NCBI GenBank assembly: GCA_016794585.1
Contig: JAEUJM010000006.1
Span: 1 to 36,400, forward strand
Origin: Acidimicrobiales bacterium
GTDB taxonomy: Bacteria; Actinomycetota; Acidimicrobiia; Acidimicrobiales; DATDAH01
Direction of reading: 5' to 3'
Length of the DNA: 36,400 bases
This document shows, piece by piece, positions 15,360 to 24,894 of the stretch (positions within the stretch are counted from its first letter, which is position 1; the number at the start of each line of letters is the position of its first letter). A program made the translations under genes and the position numbers. The notes under the pieces are model-generated. The model did not search any database. It was not told the origin of the DNA and worked only from the letters and a program-made list of their open reading frames with translations.

Positions 15360-16794
15360 GGCAGTCGCGGAAGACGTCAGCGGGGCGCTCGTCCTGTTCG
15401 GCGCCACCGGCGACCTGGCCAAGAAGAAGATCTTCCCGGCGCTCTACCGTCTGGCCCTGTCCGGGCGCATCGACGTGCCCATCATCGGCGTCGCCACCCG
15501 CGAGTGGGACGACGACCAGCTCAGGGCCTACGCCCGTGAGGCCGTCGAGGCCAAGAACGACACCATCGACGAGGGGGTGTGGTCGCAGCTCGCCGCCAAC
15601 ATGACCTACGTCAGCGGCGACTACCGCGAGTCGGGCACCTTTGCGGCCCTCGCCCGGAAGATGACGACCTGCGAGCGGCCGCTGTTCTACCTGAGCATCC
15701 CGCCGTCGCTGTTCGACGACGTGATCGAGGGCCTCGCCGGCGTGGGCCTCAACAAGGACGGCCGCGTGGTGGTGGAGAAGCCCTTCGGACGCGACCTCGA
15801 GTCCGCCCGCGAGCTCAACGCCGTCGTGCACAAGGCCTTCGCCGAGAAGGACGTCTTCCGCATCGACCACTTCCTCGGGAAGGAGGCGGTCGAGAACCTG
15901 CTCATCTTCCGCTTCGCCAACTCGATGCTCGAGCCGGTGTGGAACCGCAACTTCATCGACAACGTGCAGATCACGATGTCCGAGGAGTTCGGGATCGAGG
16001 GCCGTGGCAAGTTCTACGACAACGTCGGCGCCCTGCGCGACGTCGTCCAGAACCACCTGCTGCTCATCGTGGCCCTGTTGGCCATGGAGCCGCCCGCGGC
16101 GTCCGACGCCGACGCCCTGCGCGACGAGTACCACAAGGTCCTCCGCCAGGTGCGCTCCTTCGAGCCCGACTGCGTCGTGCGGGGCCAGTACCACGGCTAC
16201 CCCGACGAGGAGGGCGTGCAGGCCGGGTCCGACACCGAGACCTACATCGCCCTGCGCACCGAGATCGACTCGTGGCGCTGGGCGGGCGTGCCCTGGCTCA
16301 TCCGCACCGGCAAAGACCTCGCCGTCACCGCCACCGAGGCCGTCATCCAGTTCAAGGCCCCGCCCCGGCTGCTCTTCACCGACGAGGACCTGCGCCCCAG
16401 CGCCAACAAGCTGCGCTTCCGCCTCGGGGCCAACGACGGGGTGACCCTCCACATGCACTCCAAGGCGCCGGGGGAGGCCCTGGCCACGAAGTCGACCGAC
16501 CTCGACGTGGACTACGAGCACGTGTTCGGGTCCCGCCAGGAGGCCTACGAGCGCCTCATCGGCGACGCGCTCGAGGGCAACGCCCGCCGCTTCGGTCGGG
16601 AGGACTCGCTCGAGCAGCAGTGGCGCATCGTCGAGCCGCTGCTCGGCGGCGACGTGCCGGCGGTGCACCTGTACGACCGCGGCACCATGGGCCCCACCGA
16701 GGCCGACGCGCTGGCCGAGGGCCACGGCGGCTGGCACGACCCGCTGCTGCCGACCCCGCCCGGCGTGCCGGCGCCGCCCCTCCCGCCGATGTAG
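15352..16794 (+). CDS. zwf: Glucose-6-phosphate 1-dehydrogenase
   Basis: A 480-residue enzyme of normal length that oxidises glucose 6-phosphate to 6-phosphogluconolactone and makes reduced cofactor. The coenzyme site is [20 protein letters not shown] (residues 13-32). The substrate and catalytic segment RIDHFLGKE lies near 170-178. [11 protein letters not shown] carries the conserved EKP. The end is proline-rich ([14 protein letters not shown]). The ATG at 15352 lies 8 bases inside gnd. Neither opcA nor a lactonase gene is in the window. Confidence 0.97.
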
Positions 16795-16878
16795 CGAACT
16801 GATCCGCCGGCAGGGTTCCTCGGTACTTCACCCCGGCGACGGGGGTCGATCACCGAGAGATCCCGGTGGGGACGGCGT

Positions 16879-19170
<2,292 letters not shown>

Positions 19171-19178
19171 GGGGGCGC

Positions 19179-19184
19179 AGACTA
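19179..19184 (-). promoter_or_regulatory. -10-like element for a leaderless kinase transcript
   Basis: TAGTCT on the minus strand, 8 bases before the ATG at 19170, with no ribosome site between. A -35 is not clear. Confidence 0.35.
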
Positions 19185-19243
19185 GGACACGTCCCGCCGA
19201 TGGACCCGATGGTGCTGCTGCGCCGCCCCGGGCGGGGCCAGGG

Positions 19244-20515
19244 CTACGCGCGGGTGAGGGGCTCGGGCACGACCCGGGCCATGGCGGCGACGGCCTTGTA
19301 GGCCGCCTCGGCGCCGCCGATCTCGTCATCGCGCAGCAGGTTGGCCATGATCCGCAGCACCCAGTCCATGAGGGTGCGCGACTGCATGCCCACCCGGGTG
19401 AGCTCGCGCATCAGCGCCGGCCGCCCGATGATCTTCACGAACAGTCGGGCCACCTTGAAGTAGAGGCCGAACTCCTCGTCGAGCATCGACTGGTAGCGGG
19501 CCAGGGCGATGCCGCTGCCGGTGGTGAGGGCCTCGTCGAGCAGGCCGGCGGCCATGCGGCCGGTCTCGTAGGCGTAGTCGATGCCCTCGCCGTTGAAGGG
19601 GTTGATGGAGCCGGCGGCGTCGCCCACCACGATGAAGGTGGGACCGGACTTGGGGCCGACCGAGCCGGCCATGGGCAGGCGCCCGCCGGTCGGCTCGCCC
19701 ACGGCGCTGTCGGGGCCGATCTCCCAGTAGTCGGGGGCGGTCGCCGAGAACTCACGCAGCAGGTGGGTGGTGTTGACGCTCTTGAAGTCCCGGAAGGTGG
19801 AAAGCAGGCCGATGCCGACGTTGATGGTGCCGTCGCCCAGGGGGAAGATCCAGCCGTAGCCGGGCAGCGAGTTGCCCTGGCGGTCGCGCACGTCGAGCGC
19901 GCTCTCGATCCACGGGGTGTCGTGCAGGGGGCTCTCGTAGTAGCCCCGGATGGCCATGCCCTGCGGGTAGGTGCGATCGCGCGCCGTGCCGAGCGCGCGG
20001 CCGAAGCGCGAGTTGGCTCCGTCGGCGATCACCACGTAGCGGGCGAGGATCTCCTCGGTCTGGCCCGACTCCTTGTCCTTCACCACGGCGCCGGCCACGA
20101 GCCCGTCGCGCAGCACGGGCCGGATGGCCTCGACGCCGGTGCGCAGCTGCGCGCCCGCCTTCACCGCGTGGTCGGCCACGAACTCGTCGAGGTCGCGCCG
20201 GCGCACCACATAGCCGTAGTTGGGGAAGCGCGGGTGCTCGGGCCACTCGAGCTCGAGGGTGACCCCGTGGGCCACGGCCCGGAGGCCGTCGTAGCGGTGG
20301 TGGTCCTCGAGGCGGTGCTCGAGGCCCATGTCCTGGAGCTGGCGCACCGCCCGGGGGGTGAGCCCGTCGCCGCAGGTCTTGTCTCGCGGGAAGACCTTCT
20401 TCTCGACGATCAGGACGTCGTGGCCGGCCTCGGCCAGCCAGTAGGCGGCCGCGGAGCCGGCAGGCCCGCCGCCGATGACGAGGACGTCATGGCGGTGGGG
20501 GGTGGGGGAGGGCAC
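19244..20515 (-). CDS. Geranylgeranyl-reductase-family FAD oxidoreductase (probable menaquinone tail reductase)
   Basis: A 423-residue flavoprotein with N-terminal VLVIGGGPAGSAAAYWLAEA (FAD Rossmann motif, about 11-30), the family segment FPRDKTCGDGLTPRAV near 44-59, and the second FAD motif VVGDAAGSINPFNGEGIDYA. This matches the geranylgeranyl reductase family, which saturates isoprenoid double bonds in chlorophyll, archaeal lipids or menaquinone. In mycobacteria the homologue MenJ reduces one menaquinone tail bond. The neighbouring menaquinol-type complexes favour that role here. Start is GTG. A -10-like TAACCT lies 6 bases upstream. The C-terminal 100 residues are helical and may touch the membrane. 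Confidence 0.88.
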   Translation of the reverse strand: MPSPTPHRHDVLVIGGGPAGSAAAYWLAEAGHDVLIVEKKVFPRDKTCGDGLTPRAVRQLQDMGLEHRLEDHHRYDGLRAVAHGVTLELEWPEHPRFPNYGYVVRRRDLDEFVADHAVKAGAQLRTGVEAIRPVLRDGLVAGAVVKDKESGQTEEILARYVVIADGANSRFGRALGTARDRTYPQGMAIRGYYESPLHDTPWIESALDVRDRQGNSLPGYGWIFPLGDGTINVGIGLLSTFRDFKSVNTTHLLREFSATAPDYWEIGPDSAVGEPTGGRLPMAGSVGPKSGPTFIVVGDAAGSINPFNGEGIDYAYETGRMAAGLLDEALTTGSGIALARYQSMLDEEFGLYFKVARLFVKIIGRPALMRELTRVGMQSRTLMDWVLRIMANLLRDDEIGGAEAAYKAVAAMARVVPEPLTRA

Positions 20516-20521
20516 GGTCTC

Positions 20522-20527
20522 AGGTTA
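20522..20527 (-). promoter_or_regulatory. -10-like element for a leaderless oxidoreductase transcript
   Basis: TAACCT on the minus strand, 6 bases before the GTG start at 20515. No ribosome site is present, so a leaderless message is likely if this promoter is used. Confidence 0.35.
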
Positions 20528-20535
20528 CGAGGGTG

Positions 20536-20556
20536 CGACCGGCGCGCGTCCGGTCG
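20536..20556 (-). terminator. Possible hairpin after the cytochrome c gene
   Basis: CGACCGG (20536-20542) and CCGGTCG (20550-20556) pair over 7 bases around a 7-base loop, 30 bases past the stop of the minus-strand cytochrome c gene. There is no T-run, so it would at best be a weak or non-canonical terminator. Confidence 0.3.
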
Positions 20557-20586
20557 GGCGAAGGACGGATCGCCCGCGGGTGGCGA

Positions 20587-21324
20587 CTAGCCGCCGTGGC
20601 CGCCGCCGCCCTCGCCGCCGCCGGCGAGCACGACGGGCACGCCGTCGACCAGCAGGGCGCCGGTGGGATCGATGAGGGCCTCGTTGGGCTCCTCGCCGGA
20701 GAGCCCGGTGCGCTCGTAGTACACGACCGCGGCGATCTCCTCGGGGGTGAGCACGCCCTCCCAGCCGGGCATGCCACCGGCGATGGGGGTGGCGTTGTCG
20801 CCGTAGGTGGTGCGGCCCTCCGCCTGGAAGCCGGCGGAGCCGAGCTGGATCCACTCGAGCTGGTCGGCGGGGTCGGCGAAGTTGTCGGTGACCGCGCCAC
20901 CGCTCAGGGCGGGGCCGACGCCGCCGCCACCGGTGGCGCCGTGGCAGGTGGCGCAGTTGGACGAGTAGACGGCCTCGCCGTAGGACAGGGGGTCGCTCTC
21001 ACCGAGGCTCGGCGGCTCGAGGGTGGCGGCGTAGACGAAGGCCCAGATGGGCAGGGCGGCGAGCACGGGCACCGCCCAGATCGGGACCCGCTTGCGGCGC
21101 TGCGCGGCCTCGACGTAGGGAGGGACCGGCTTCGGCTTGGCGACCTCGACCTCGGTGGGCGTGGCGGCCGCGGCAGAAGGGGTGGCGGCGGCCTTGGTCA
21201 CGGCCGTGCCTGCGCTCTCCGCGGGAGCGGCGGCCTCGCCGCCCTCGTCGCCGGCGCCCCCGCCGCCCATGGCGGCGCGTCGTGCCTGCGAGCGCTTGAG
21301 GAGGTGCTCGGGGATCTCGGTCAC
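20587..21324 (-). CDS. Membrane-anchored monohaem cytochrome c with N-terminal IPEHL motif
   Basis: A 245-residue protein from a GTG. Residues 1-18 read MTEIPEHLLKRSQARRAA, a motif shared with the subunit IV-like protein encoded at 23233. An Ala/Pro-rich linker follows, then one membrane helix (about 80-101) and an external cytochrome c domain with haem site CATCH (124-128) and likely axial Met185 in GGMPGW. The C-terminus is Gly-rich. It probably carries electrons between the b6-like complex and a terminal oxidase. The gene is divergent from the bc operon and upstream of the flavoprotein gene. Longer upstream frames cross the -10-like TAAAGT at 21332-21337 and are unlikely. Confidence 0.9.
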   Translation of the reverse strand: MTEIPEHLLKRSQARRAAMGGGGAGDEGGEAAAPAESAGTAVTKAAATPSAAAATPTEVEVAKPKPVPPYVEAAQRRKRVPIWAVPVLAALPIWAFVYAATLEPPSLGESDPLSYGEAVYSSNCATCHGATGGGGVGPALSGGAVTDNFADPADQLEWIQLGSAGFQAEGRTTYGDNATPIAGGMPGWEGVLTPEEIAAVVYYERTGLSGEEPNEALIDPTGALLVDGVPVVLAGGGEGGGGHGG

Positions 21325-21331
21325 GCGCCGC

Positions 21332-21337
21332 ACTTTA
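21332..21337 (-). promoter_or_regulatory. -10-like element for a leaderless cytochrome c transcript
   Basis: TAAAGT on the minus strand lies 7 bases before the GTG at 21324 and is the best -10 in the gap; no ribosome site is seen. A TTGGCC about 19 bases further upstream is a poor -35 candidate. Confidence 0.45.
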
Positions 21338-21517
21338 GGACCACTGGTGCGCGGGGGGCCAAGCAGCGGCGCCGTGCCACCCGTCACCACACCTCGGCCG
21401 GCACGGACGCCCGGGGGGTGTGACCGGTGTCGGCGCCCCTGATGTGCTCACGTCGAAGCGGTCGTGGTAGACCGGTGGCCGTCCGTGGGGCGAGCAGTTC
21501 CCGTGCCCCCGGGTCCA

Positions 21518-21533
21518 TGTGATCGATTTCACA
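21518..21533. promoter_or_regulatory. CRP/GlxR-type operator upstream of the respiratory operon
   Basis: TGTGA-N6-TCACA with perfect arms, the classical CRP-family half-sites with the canonical spacing. It lies 33 bases before the GTG of the first respiratory gene. In corynebacteria the CRP-like GlxR is known to control cytochrome bc-aa3 genes, which makes this functionally sensible. The rest of the 241-base divergent gap shows no other clear element. Confidence 0.65.
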
Positions 21534-21565
21534 AGCCCGAGTCACAACACGCGAGGAGGAGACCG

Positions 21566-21997
21566 GTGGTTGCATTCGTGGTGTCAGTGCTGGTGCTCCT
21601 CGTGATGGTCGCGCCCATCCCCCTGTACGCGAAGCGCCGCCCCGTGGGCACCTTCCTCTCGTGGGGCGAGGCGATGGTCGCCGCCGTCTACGTGTTCTTC
21701 ATCATGTTCTGGGCCTACGGCGTGGTCCCCCACCAGTGGCTCACCTGGGCCGACAACGAGCTCAACTGGCGCCCCGACTCGATCGTGAACGGCCCCGGCA
21801 ACGTCTTCGCCGACTACCTGCCGTTCACCATCACCTACCAGACCATCCGGGACCTGATCGTGGTGGGCATCTACGGCATCTTCCTCGGCGGCATGATCGC
21901 CCTGTGGGCCCTCTGGCAGGCCCGGGGCGACAAGAAGCCGGGCGACGACGTCGAGAAGTCCCGGTTCGGGCGGCCGCTGGTTCGGGAAGGGGCATAG
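21566..21997 (+). CDS. Hypothetical three-helix membrane protein, first gene of the respiratory operon
   Basis: A 143-residue protein with three predicted membrane helices (about 1-20, 34-54 and 94-118) and a charged tail (DKKPGDDVEKSRFGRP). I do not recognise a family. The loop after helix 2 holds conserved-looking polar and aromatic residues (VVPHQWLTWADNELNW). The GTG at 21566 has a strong AGGAGGA ribosome site 6-12 bases upstream. Only 2 bases separate it from the ferredoxin gene, so it is a good candidate for a membrane partner of that ferredoxin or a new subunit of the cytochrome b complex. Confidence 0.8.
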   Translation: MVAFVVSVLVLLVMVAPIPLYAKRRPVGTFLSWGEAMVAAVYVFFIMFWAYGVVPHQWLTWADNELNWRPDSIVNGPGNVFADYLPFTITYQTIRDLIVVGIYGIFLGGMIALWALWQARGDKKPGDDVEKSRFGRPLVREGA

Positions 21998-21999
21998 GC

Positions 22000-22416
22000 A
22001 TGGCCAAGACCGATGCCAACCCGCCCATGCCTGCCTTCCGGGACGACTACGTCCTCCAGGAGGTCGACGCCGAGTGGCTGTCGAAGGCGGTCAAGCCCAA
22101 GCAGTTCATCCACATCGACCAGGCCGAGTGCATCATGTGCGAGGGCTGTGTCGACATCTGCCCGTGGAAGTGCATCCACATGGTGTCGCCCTCGGCCATC
22201 GACGAGGCCGTCGGCACCGAGCAGCCCGGTGAGGACCCGCGCGACCACGTGATCTTCACCATCGACGACGACGTCTGCACCCGCTGTGCCCTCTGCGTCG
22301 ACCGGTGCCCCACCGGCGTCATCATCTTGGGCAAGGTCGCCGCACCTGCCCCCGAGGGCGATCCCCACACCCGGACCAATGCCCATGGCTACGCCTACGG
22401 CATGCGGCTCGGGTAA
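22000..22416 (+). CDS. 2[4Fe-4S] ferredoxin encoded in the cytochrome b operon
   Basis: A 138-residue iron-sulfur protein. Cluster motifs are C44-x2-C47-x2-C50-x3-C54-P and C93-x2-C96-x2-C99-x3-C103-P, with an extra cysteine at 58. The 38 residues between the two motifs form an insertion (63-91), longer than in small clostridial ferredoxins. The N-terminal 38 residues and the C-terminal tail (GKVAAPAPEGDPHTRTNAHG) are extensions without a known domain. There is no signal or membrane segment, so it is cytosolic. It lies between a small membrane protein and cytochrome b, which suggests electron transfer to or from the quinone complex. Confidence 0.93.
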   Translation: MAKTDANPPMPAFRDDYVLQEVDAEWLSKAVKPKQFIHIDQAECIMCEGCVDICPWKCIHMVSPSAIDEAVGTEQPGEDPRDHVIFTIDDDVCTRCALCVDRCPTGVIILGKVAAPAPEGDPHTRTNAHGYAYGMRLG

Positions 22417-22439
22417 GTCGAGAAAGAGGAGACGGCCAC

Positions 22440-23219
22440 GTGGCCAAGTCGGTTCAGGACAAGCCGAAGATCGCCGAGAAGCTCTCCGATCTCGGTGACA
22501 CGGTGCAGGGTTCCCAGGCCTGGAACTCGATCTTCCGGCCGGGCTCGGTGTTCCGCAAGGGCTACACCGACAGCCCCCGGAACCGGTCCTACGTGATCAT
22601 GAACAGCGTGCTGTACCACCTCCACCCGGTGAAGGTGAAGCGCCATGCGGTGAAGGTGAGCTACACCCTCTGTCTGGGCGGGCTCAGCTTCTTCCTGTTC
22701 ATCCTGCTCACCGTCACGGGCATCTTCTTGATGTTCTTCTACCGGCCCGACTCGGCGTCGGCCTGGAACGACATCCAGAGCCTGCACACCTCGGTGACCT
22801 TCGGCCTGCTGGTGCGCAACATGCACCGGTGGGGCGCCCACCTCATGGTGCTGTCGGTGTTCCTGCACATGGCGCGGGTCTTCTACCACGGCGCCTACAA
22901 GCCGCCCCGGGAGTTCAACTGGGTGATCGGCGTGATCCTGCTCACCCTCACCCTGCTGCTGTCGTTCACCGGCTACCTGCTGCCGTGGGACCAGCTGGCC
23001 CTCTGGGCCGTGACCGTGGGCACCAACATGATGGGCTACACCCCGGTGTTCGGGAACCAGGTCCGGTTCGCCCTGCTGGGCGGCACCGAGATCGGCTCGG
23101 CCACGTTGTTGCGCTGGTACGTCCTGCACGTCCTGCTCCTGCCGTTCGTGATCGTCATCTTCATGGCGATCCACTTCTGGCGGGTCCGCAAGGACGGCGG
23201 AATCTCCGGGCCCCTGTAA
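22440..23219 (+). CDS. Cytochrome b6-like subunit of a menaquinol:cytochrome c reductase
   Basis: A 259-residue cytochrome b N-terminal half with four membrane helices (about 75-100, 130-150, 161-183, 226-247). Haem ligands are H129-x13-H143 and H230-x14-H245; the x14 spacing in the last helix is b6f-type, while bc1 has x13. C78 in TLCLGGL aligns with the cysteine (FYCLGG) that covalently holds the extra haem c(i/n) in b6f and in Bacillus QcrB. The GTG start has an AGAGGAG upstream. Subunit IV, Rieske and cytochrome c genes follow. The protein oxidises quinol and passes electrons through two b haems across the membrane. Confidence 0.93.
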   Translation: MAKSVQDKPKIAEKLSDLGDTVQGSQAWNSIFRPGSVFRKGYTDSPRNRSYVIMNSVLYHLHPVKVKRHAVKVSYTLCLGGLSFFLFILLTVTGIFLMFFYRPDSASAWNDIQSLHTSVTFGLLVRNMHRWGAHLMVLSVFLHMARVFYHGAYKPPREFNWVIGVILLTLTLLLSFTGYLLPWDQLALWAVTVGTNMMGYTPVFGNQVRFALLGGTEIGSATLLRWYVLHVLLLPFVIVIFMAIHFWRVRKDGGISGPL

Positions 23220-23232
23220 GGAGCGAGGGAAC

Positions 23233-24018
23233 ATGACCGAGATCCCCGAACACCTCCGCAAGCGGGCCGAAGAGGCCCGTCAGAAGGCCGAGGCCGCCCG
23301 TGGCGGAGGCGACGCCCCCGCAGGGGACGCCGCGGCGGGCGGCGACGCCGAGCCTGCCAGCGAGGCCGAGAGCAAGATCCCCGCGCACCTGCTCGAGCGC
23401 AGCCGCGCCGCCAAGGAGCGCGCCGCCGGCGGAGCGGTCGCCACCGCCGACGCCCCGGCCGCCCCGGCGGGCGGGGGCACCGCGGTCGCCACGGCGCCGC
23501 CGCCCGCCGCCACCGGCCCGGGCGGGCACACCCAGCGCCTGCTCACCGTGGTCAAGTCCGGCTCCATCCAGGACGTCAAGGCCAACCCGGTCGACAAGGT
23601 CCACACCTGGCCCCACCTGCTCGTCGTCGAGTTCGTGGCCGCCCTGGCCGTGCTCGGCTTCACGTTGATCTTCGCCATCTTCGTGAACGCCCCGCTGCTC
23701 ACGCTGGCCAACTTCAACCAGACGCCGAACCCCTCCAAGGCCCCCTGGTACTTCCTGGGCCTCCAGGAGCTGCTCACCATGTTCCACCCCATGGTGGCGG
23801 GCGTGACCATCCCCGGCATGGGCATCTTCGCCCTCATCCTGGCCCCCTACATCGACCGCAACCCCTCCAACAAGCCCGAGGACCGCAAGTTCGTCATCTC
23901 GCTGATGACGGTGTTCATGATGTTCTGGGCCGTGCTCGTCATCATCGGCTCGTTCTTCCGGGGCCCGGGCTTCAACTTCGTCTTCCCCTGGGCAGACGGC
24001 ATCTTCTTCGACCTGTGA
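23233..24018 (+). CDS. Subunit IV-like (cytochrome b C-terminal half) with IPEHL-motif N-terminal extension
   Basis: A 261-residue protein. Residues 120-261 are the C-terminal half of cytochrome b with three membrane helices (about 128-152, 190-206 and 222-242) and the quinol-site segment NPSKAPWYFLGLQELL (P171-W-Y in place of PEWY), as in menaquinol b6-type complexes of Gram-positive bacteria. The first 110 residues are a soluble extension with two copies of an IPEHL-like motif: EIPEHLRKRAEEARQKA (3-19) and KIPAHLLERSRAAKERA (48-64), joined by Ala/Gly/Pro-rich linkers. The first copy matches the cytochrome c encoded at 20587. The extension is an unusual feature. Gene spacing is 13 bases. Confidence 0.92.
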   Translation: MTEIPEHLRKRAEEARQKAEAARGGGDAPAGDAAAGGDAEPASEAESKIPAHLLERSRAAKERAAGGAVATADAPAAPAGGGTAVATAPPPAATGPGGHTQRLLTVVKSGSIQDVKANPVDKVHTWPHLLVVEFVAALAVLGFTLIFAIFVNAPLLTLANFNQTPNPSKAPWYFLGLQELLTMFHPMVAGVTIPGMGIFALILAPYIDRNPSNKPEDRKFVISLMTVFMMFWAVLVIIGSFFRGPGFNFVFPWADGIFFDL

Positions 24019-24032
24019 GCGTGAGGTAAACC

Positions 24033-24887
24033 GTGTCCGTCCTCCTCATCGTCATCCCCCTGCTGGTGGTCCTGGCCGGCGTGCTGCTGTTCGCCGCCGC
24101 CCGCCGTCGCGAGACGGGCGACGCCGTCGGTCGGCTGTCGCGCGAGACCAAGCGCAAGGACTCCGACGCCACCCTCCCCGAGCCGCCCGAGGCCGCTGCG
24201 CCCACGGGCCGCGAGGTCGAGCGGGCCGCCCGGGGCGGCAGCACCGGCACCGCCGTCGCCGTGGTCGACGAGACCGAGGCCGCCCCGCCGGCGCCGTTCG
24301 TCCCGCCCGACCCCGAGGCCCTCGGCGTCACCCGCCGCCAGTTCCTGAACCGCAGCATCATCGGCTTCTTCTCGCTCGGCCTGCTCGCGTTCGGTGCCTC
24401 CGCGCTGGCGTTCATCTGGCCCAAGCTGGGCGGCGGCTTCGGCTCCAAGATCACCGTCGGCAACGTCAGCGACCTGCTCTCGGAGATCCGGGCCAACAAC
24501 GGCTTCCTCTACAAGGCCGAAGGCCGCATGTGGCTCACCGAGTACCCGTCGTCGGCGCTCAGCAAGGCCGAGTCGGTGTACGCCCCGCCGGTGCTCGCCT
24601 CGATGGAAGAGGGCATCGCGGTCATGTACCAGAAGTGCCCCCACCTGGGCTGCCGGGTCCCCGAGTGCGAGACCTCACAGTGGTTCGAGTGCCCGTGCCA
24701 CGGCTCCCAGTACAACCAGGCCGGCGAGAAGAAGGCCGGCCCGGCCCCCCGCGGCATGGACCGCTTCGCCACCGCGGTCTCCGGCGGCAAGCTCTCCGTG
24801 GACACCGGCATCGTGATCCAGGGGCCGCCCATCGGCACCAACACCACCGGCCAAGAGGCCGAGGGCCCGAACTGCATCGGCGGTTGA
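24033..24887 (+). CDS. Rieske iron-sulfur subunit
   Basis: A 284-residue protein from a GTG. The [2Fe-2S] boxes are C202-P-H204-L-G-C207 and C220-P-C222-H223, giving ligands C202, H204, C220, H223 and the disulfide C207-C222. There are two hydrophobic segments: the N-terminal one (1-22) and one at about 108-130, just after V-T-R101-R102-Q-F-L, a twin-arginine-like motif usual for Rieske proteins. The first helix and the charged, low-complexity linker (24-95) are additions compared with a minimal Rieske protein and occur in other actinobacterial QcrA. It receives electrons from menaquinol at the outer site and passes them to cytochrome c. Confidence 0.94.
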   Translation: MSVLLIVIPLLVVLAGVLLFAAARRRETGDAVGRLSRETKRKDSDATLPEPPEAAAPTGREVERAARGGSTGTAVAVVDETEAAPPAPFVPPDPEALGVTRRQFLNRSIIGFFSLGLLAFGASALAFIWPKLGGGFGSKITVGNVSDLLSEIRANNGFLYKAEGRMWLTEYPSSALSKAESVYAPPVLASMEEGIAVMYQKCPHLGCRVPECETSQWFECPCHGSQYNQAGEKKAGPAPRGMDRFATAVSGGKLSVDTGIVIQGPPIGTNTTGQEAEGPNCIGG

Positions 24888-24894
24888 TCTGACC

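Noticed and set aside
21325..21565. Riboswitch or small RNA in the divergent respiratory gap
   Set aside because: Apart from the CRP-type site, the -10-like box and the ribosome site, no extended conserved-looking stem structure is visible by eye.
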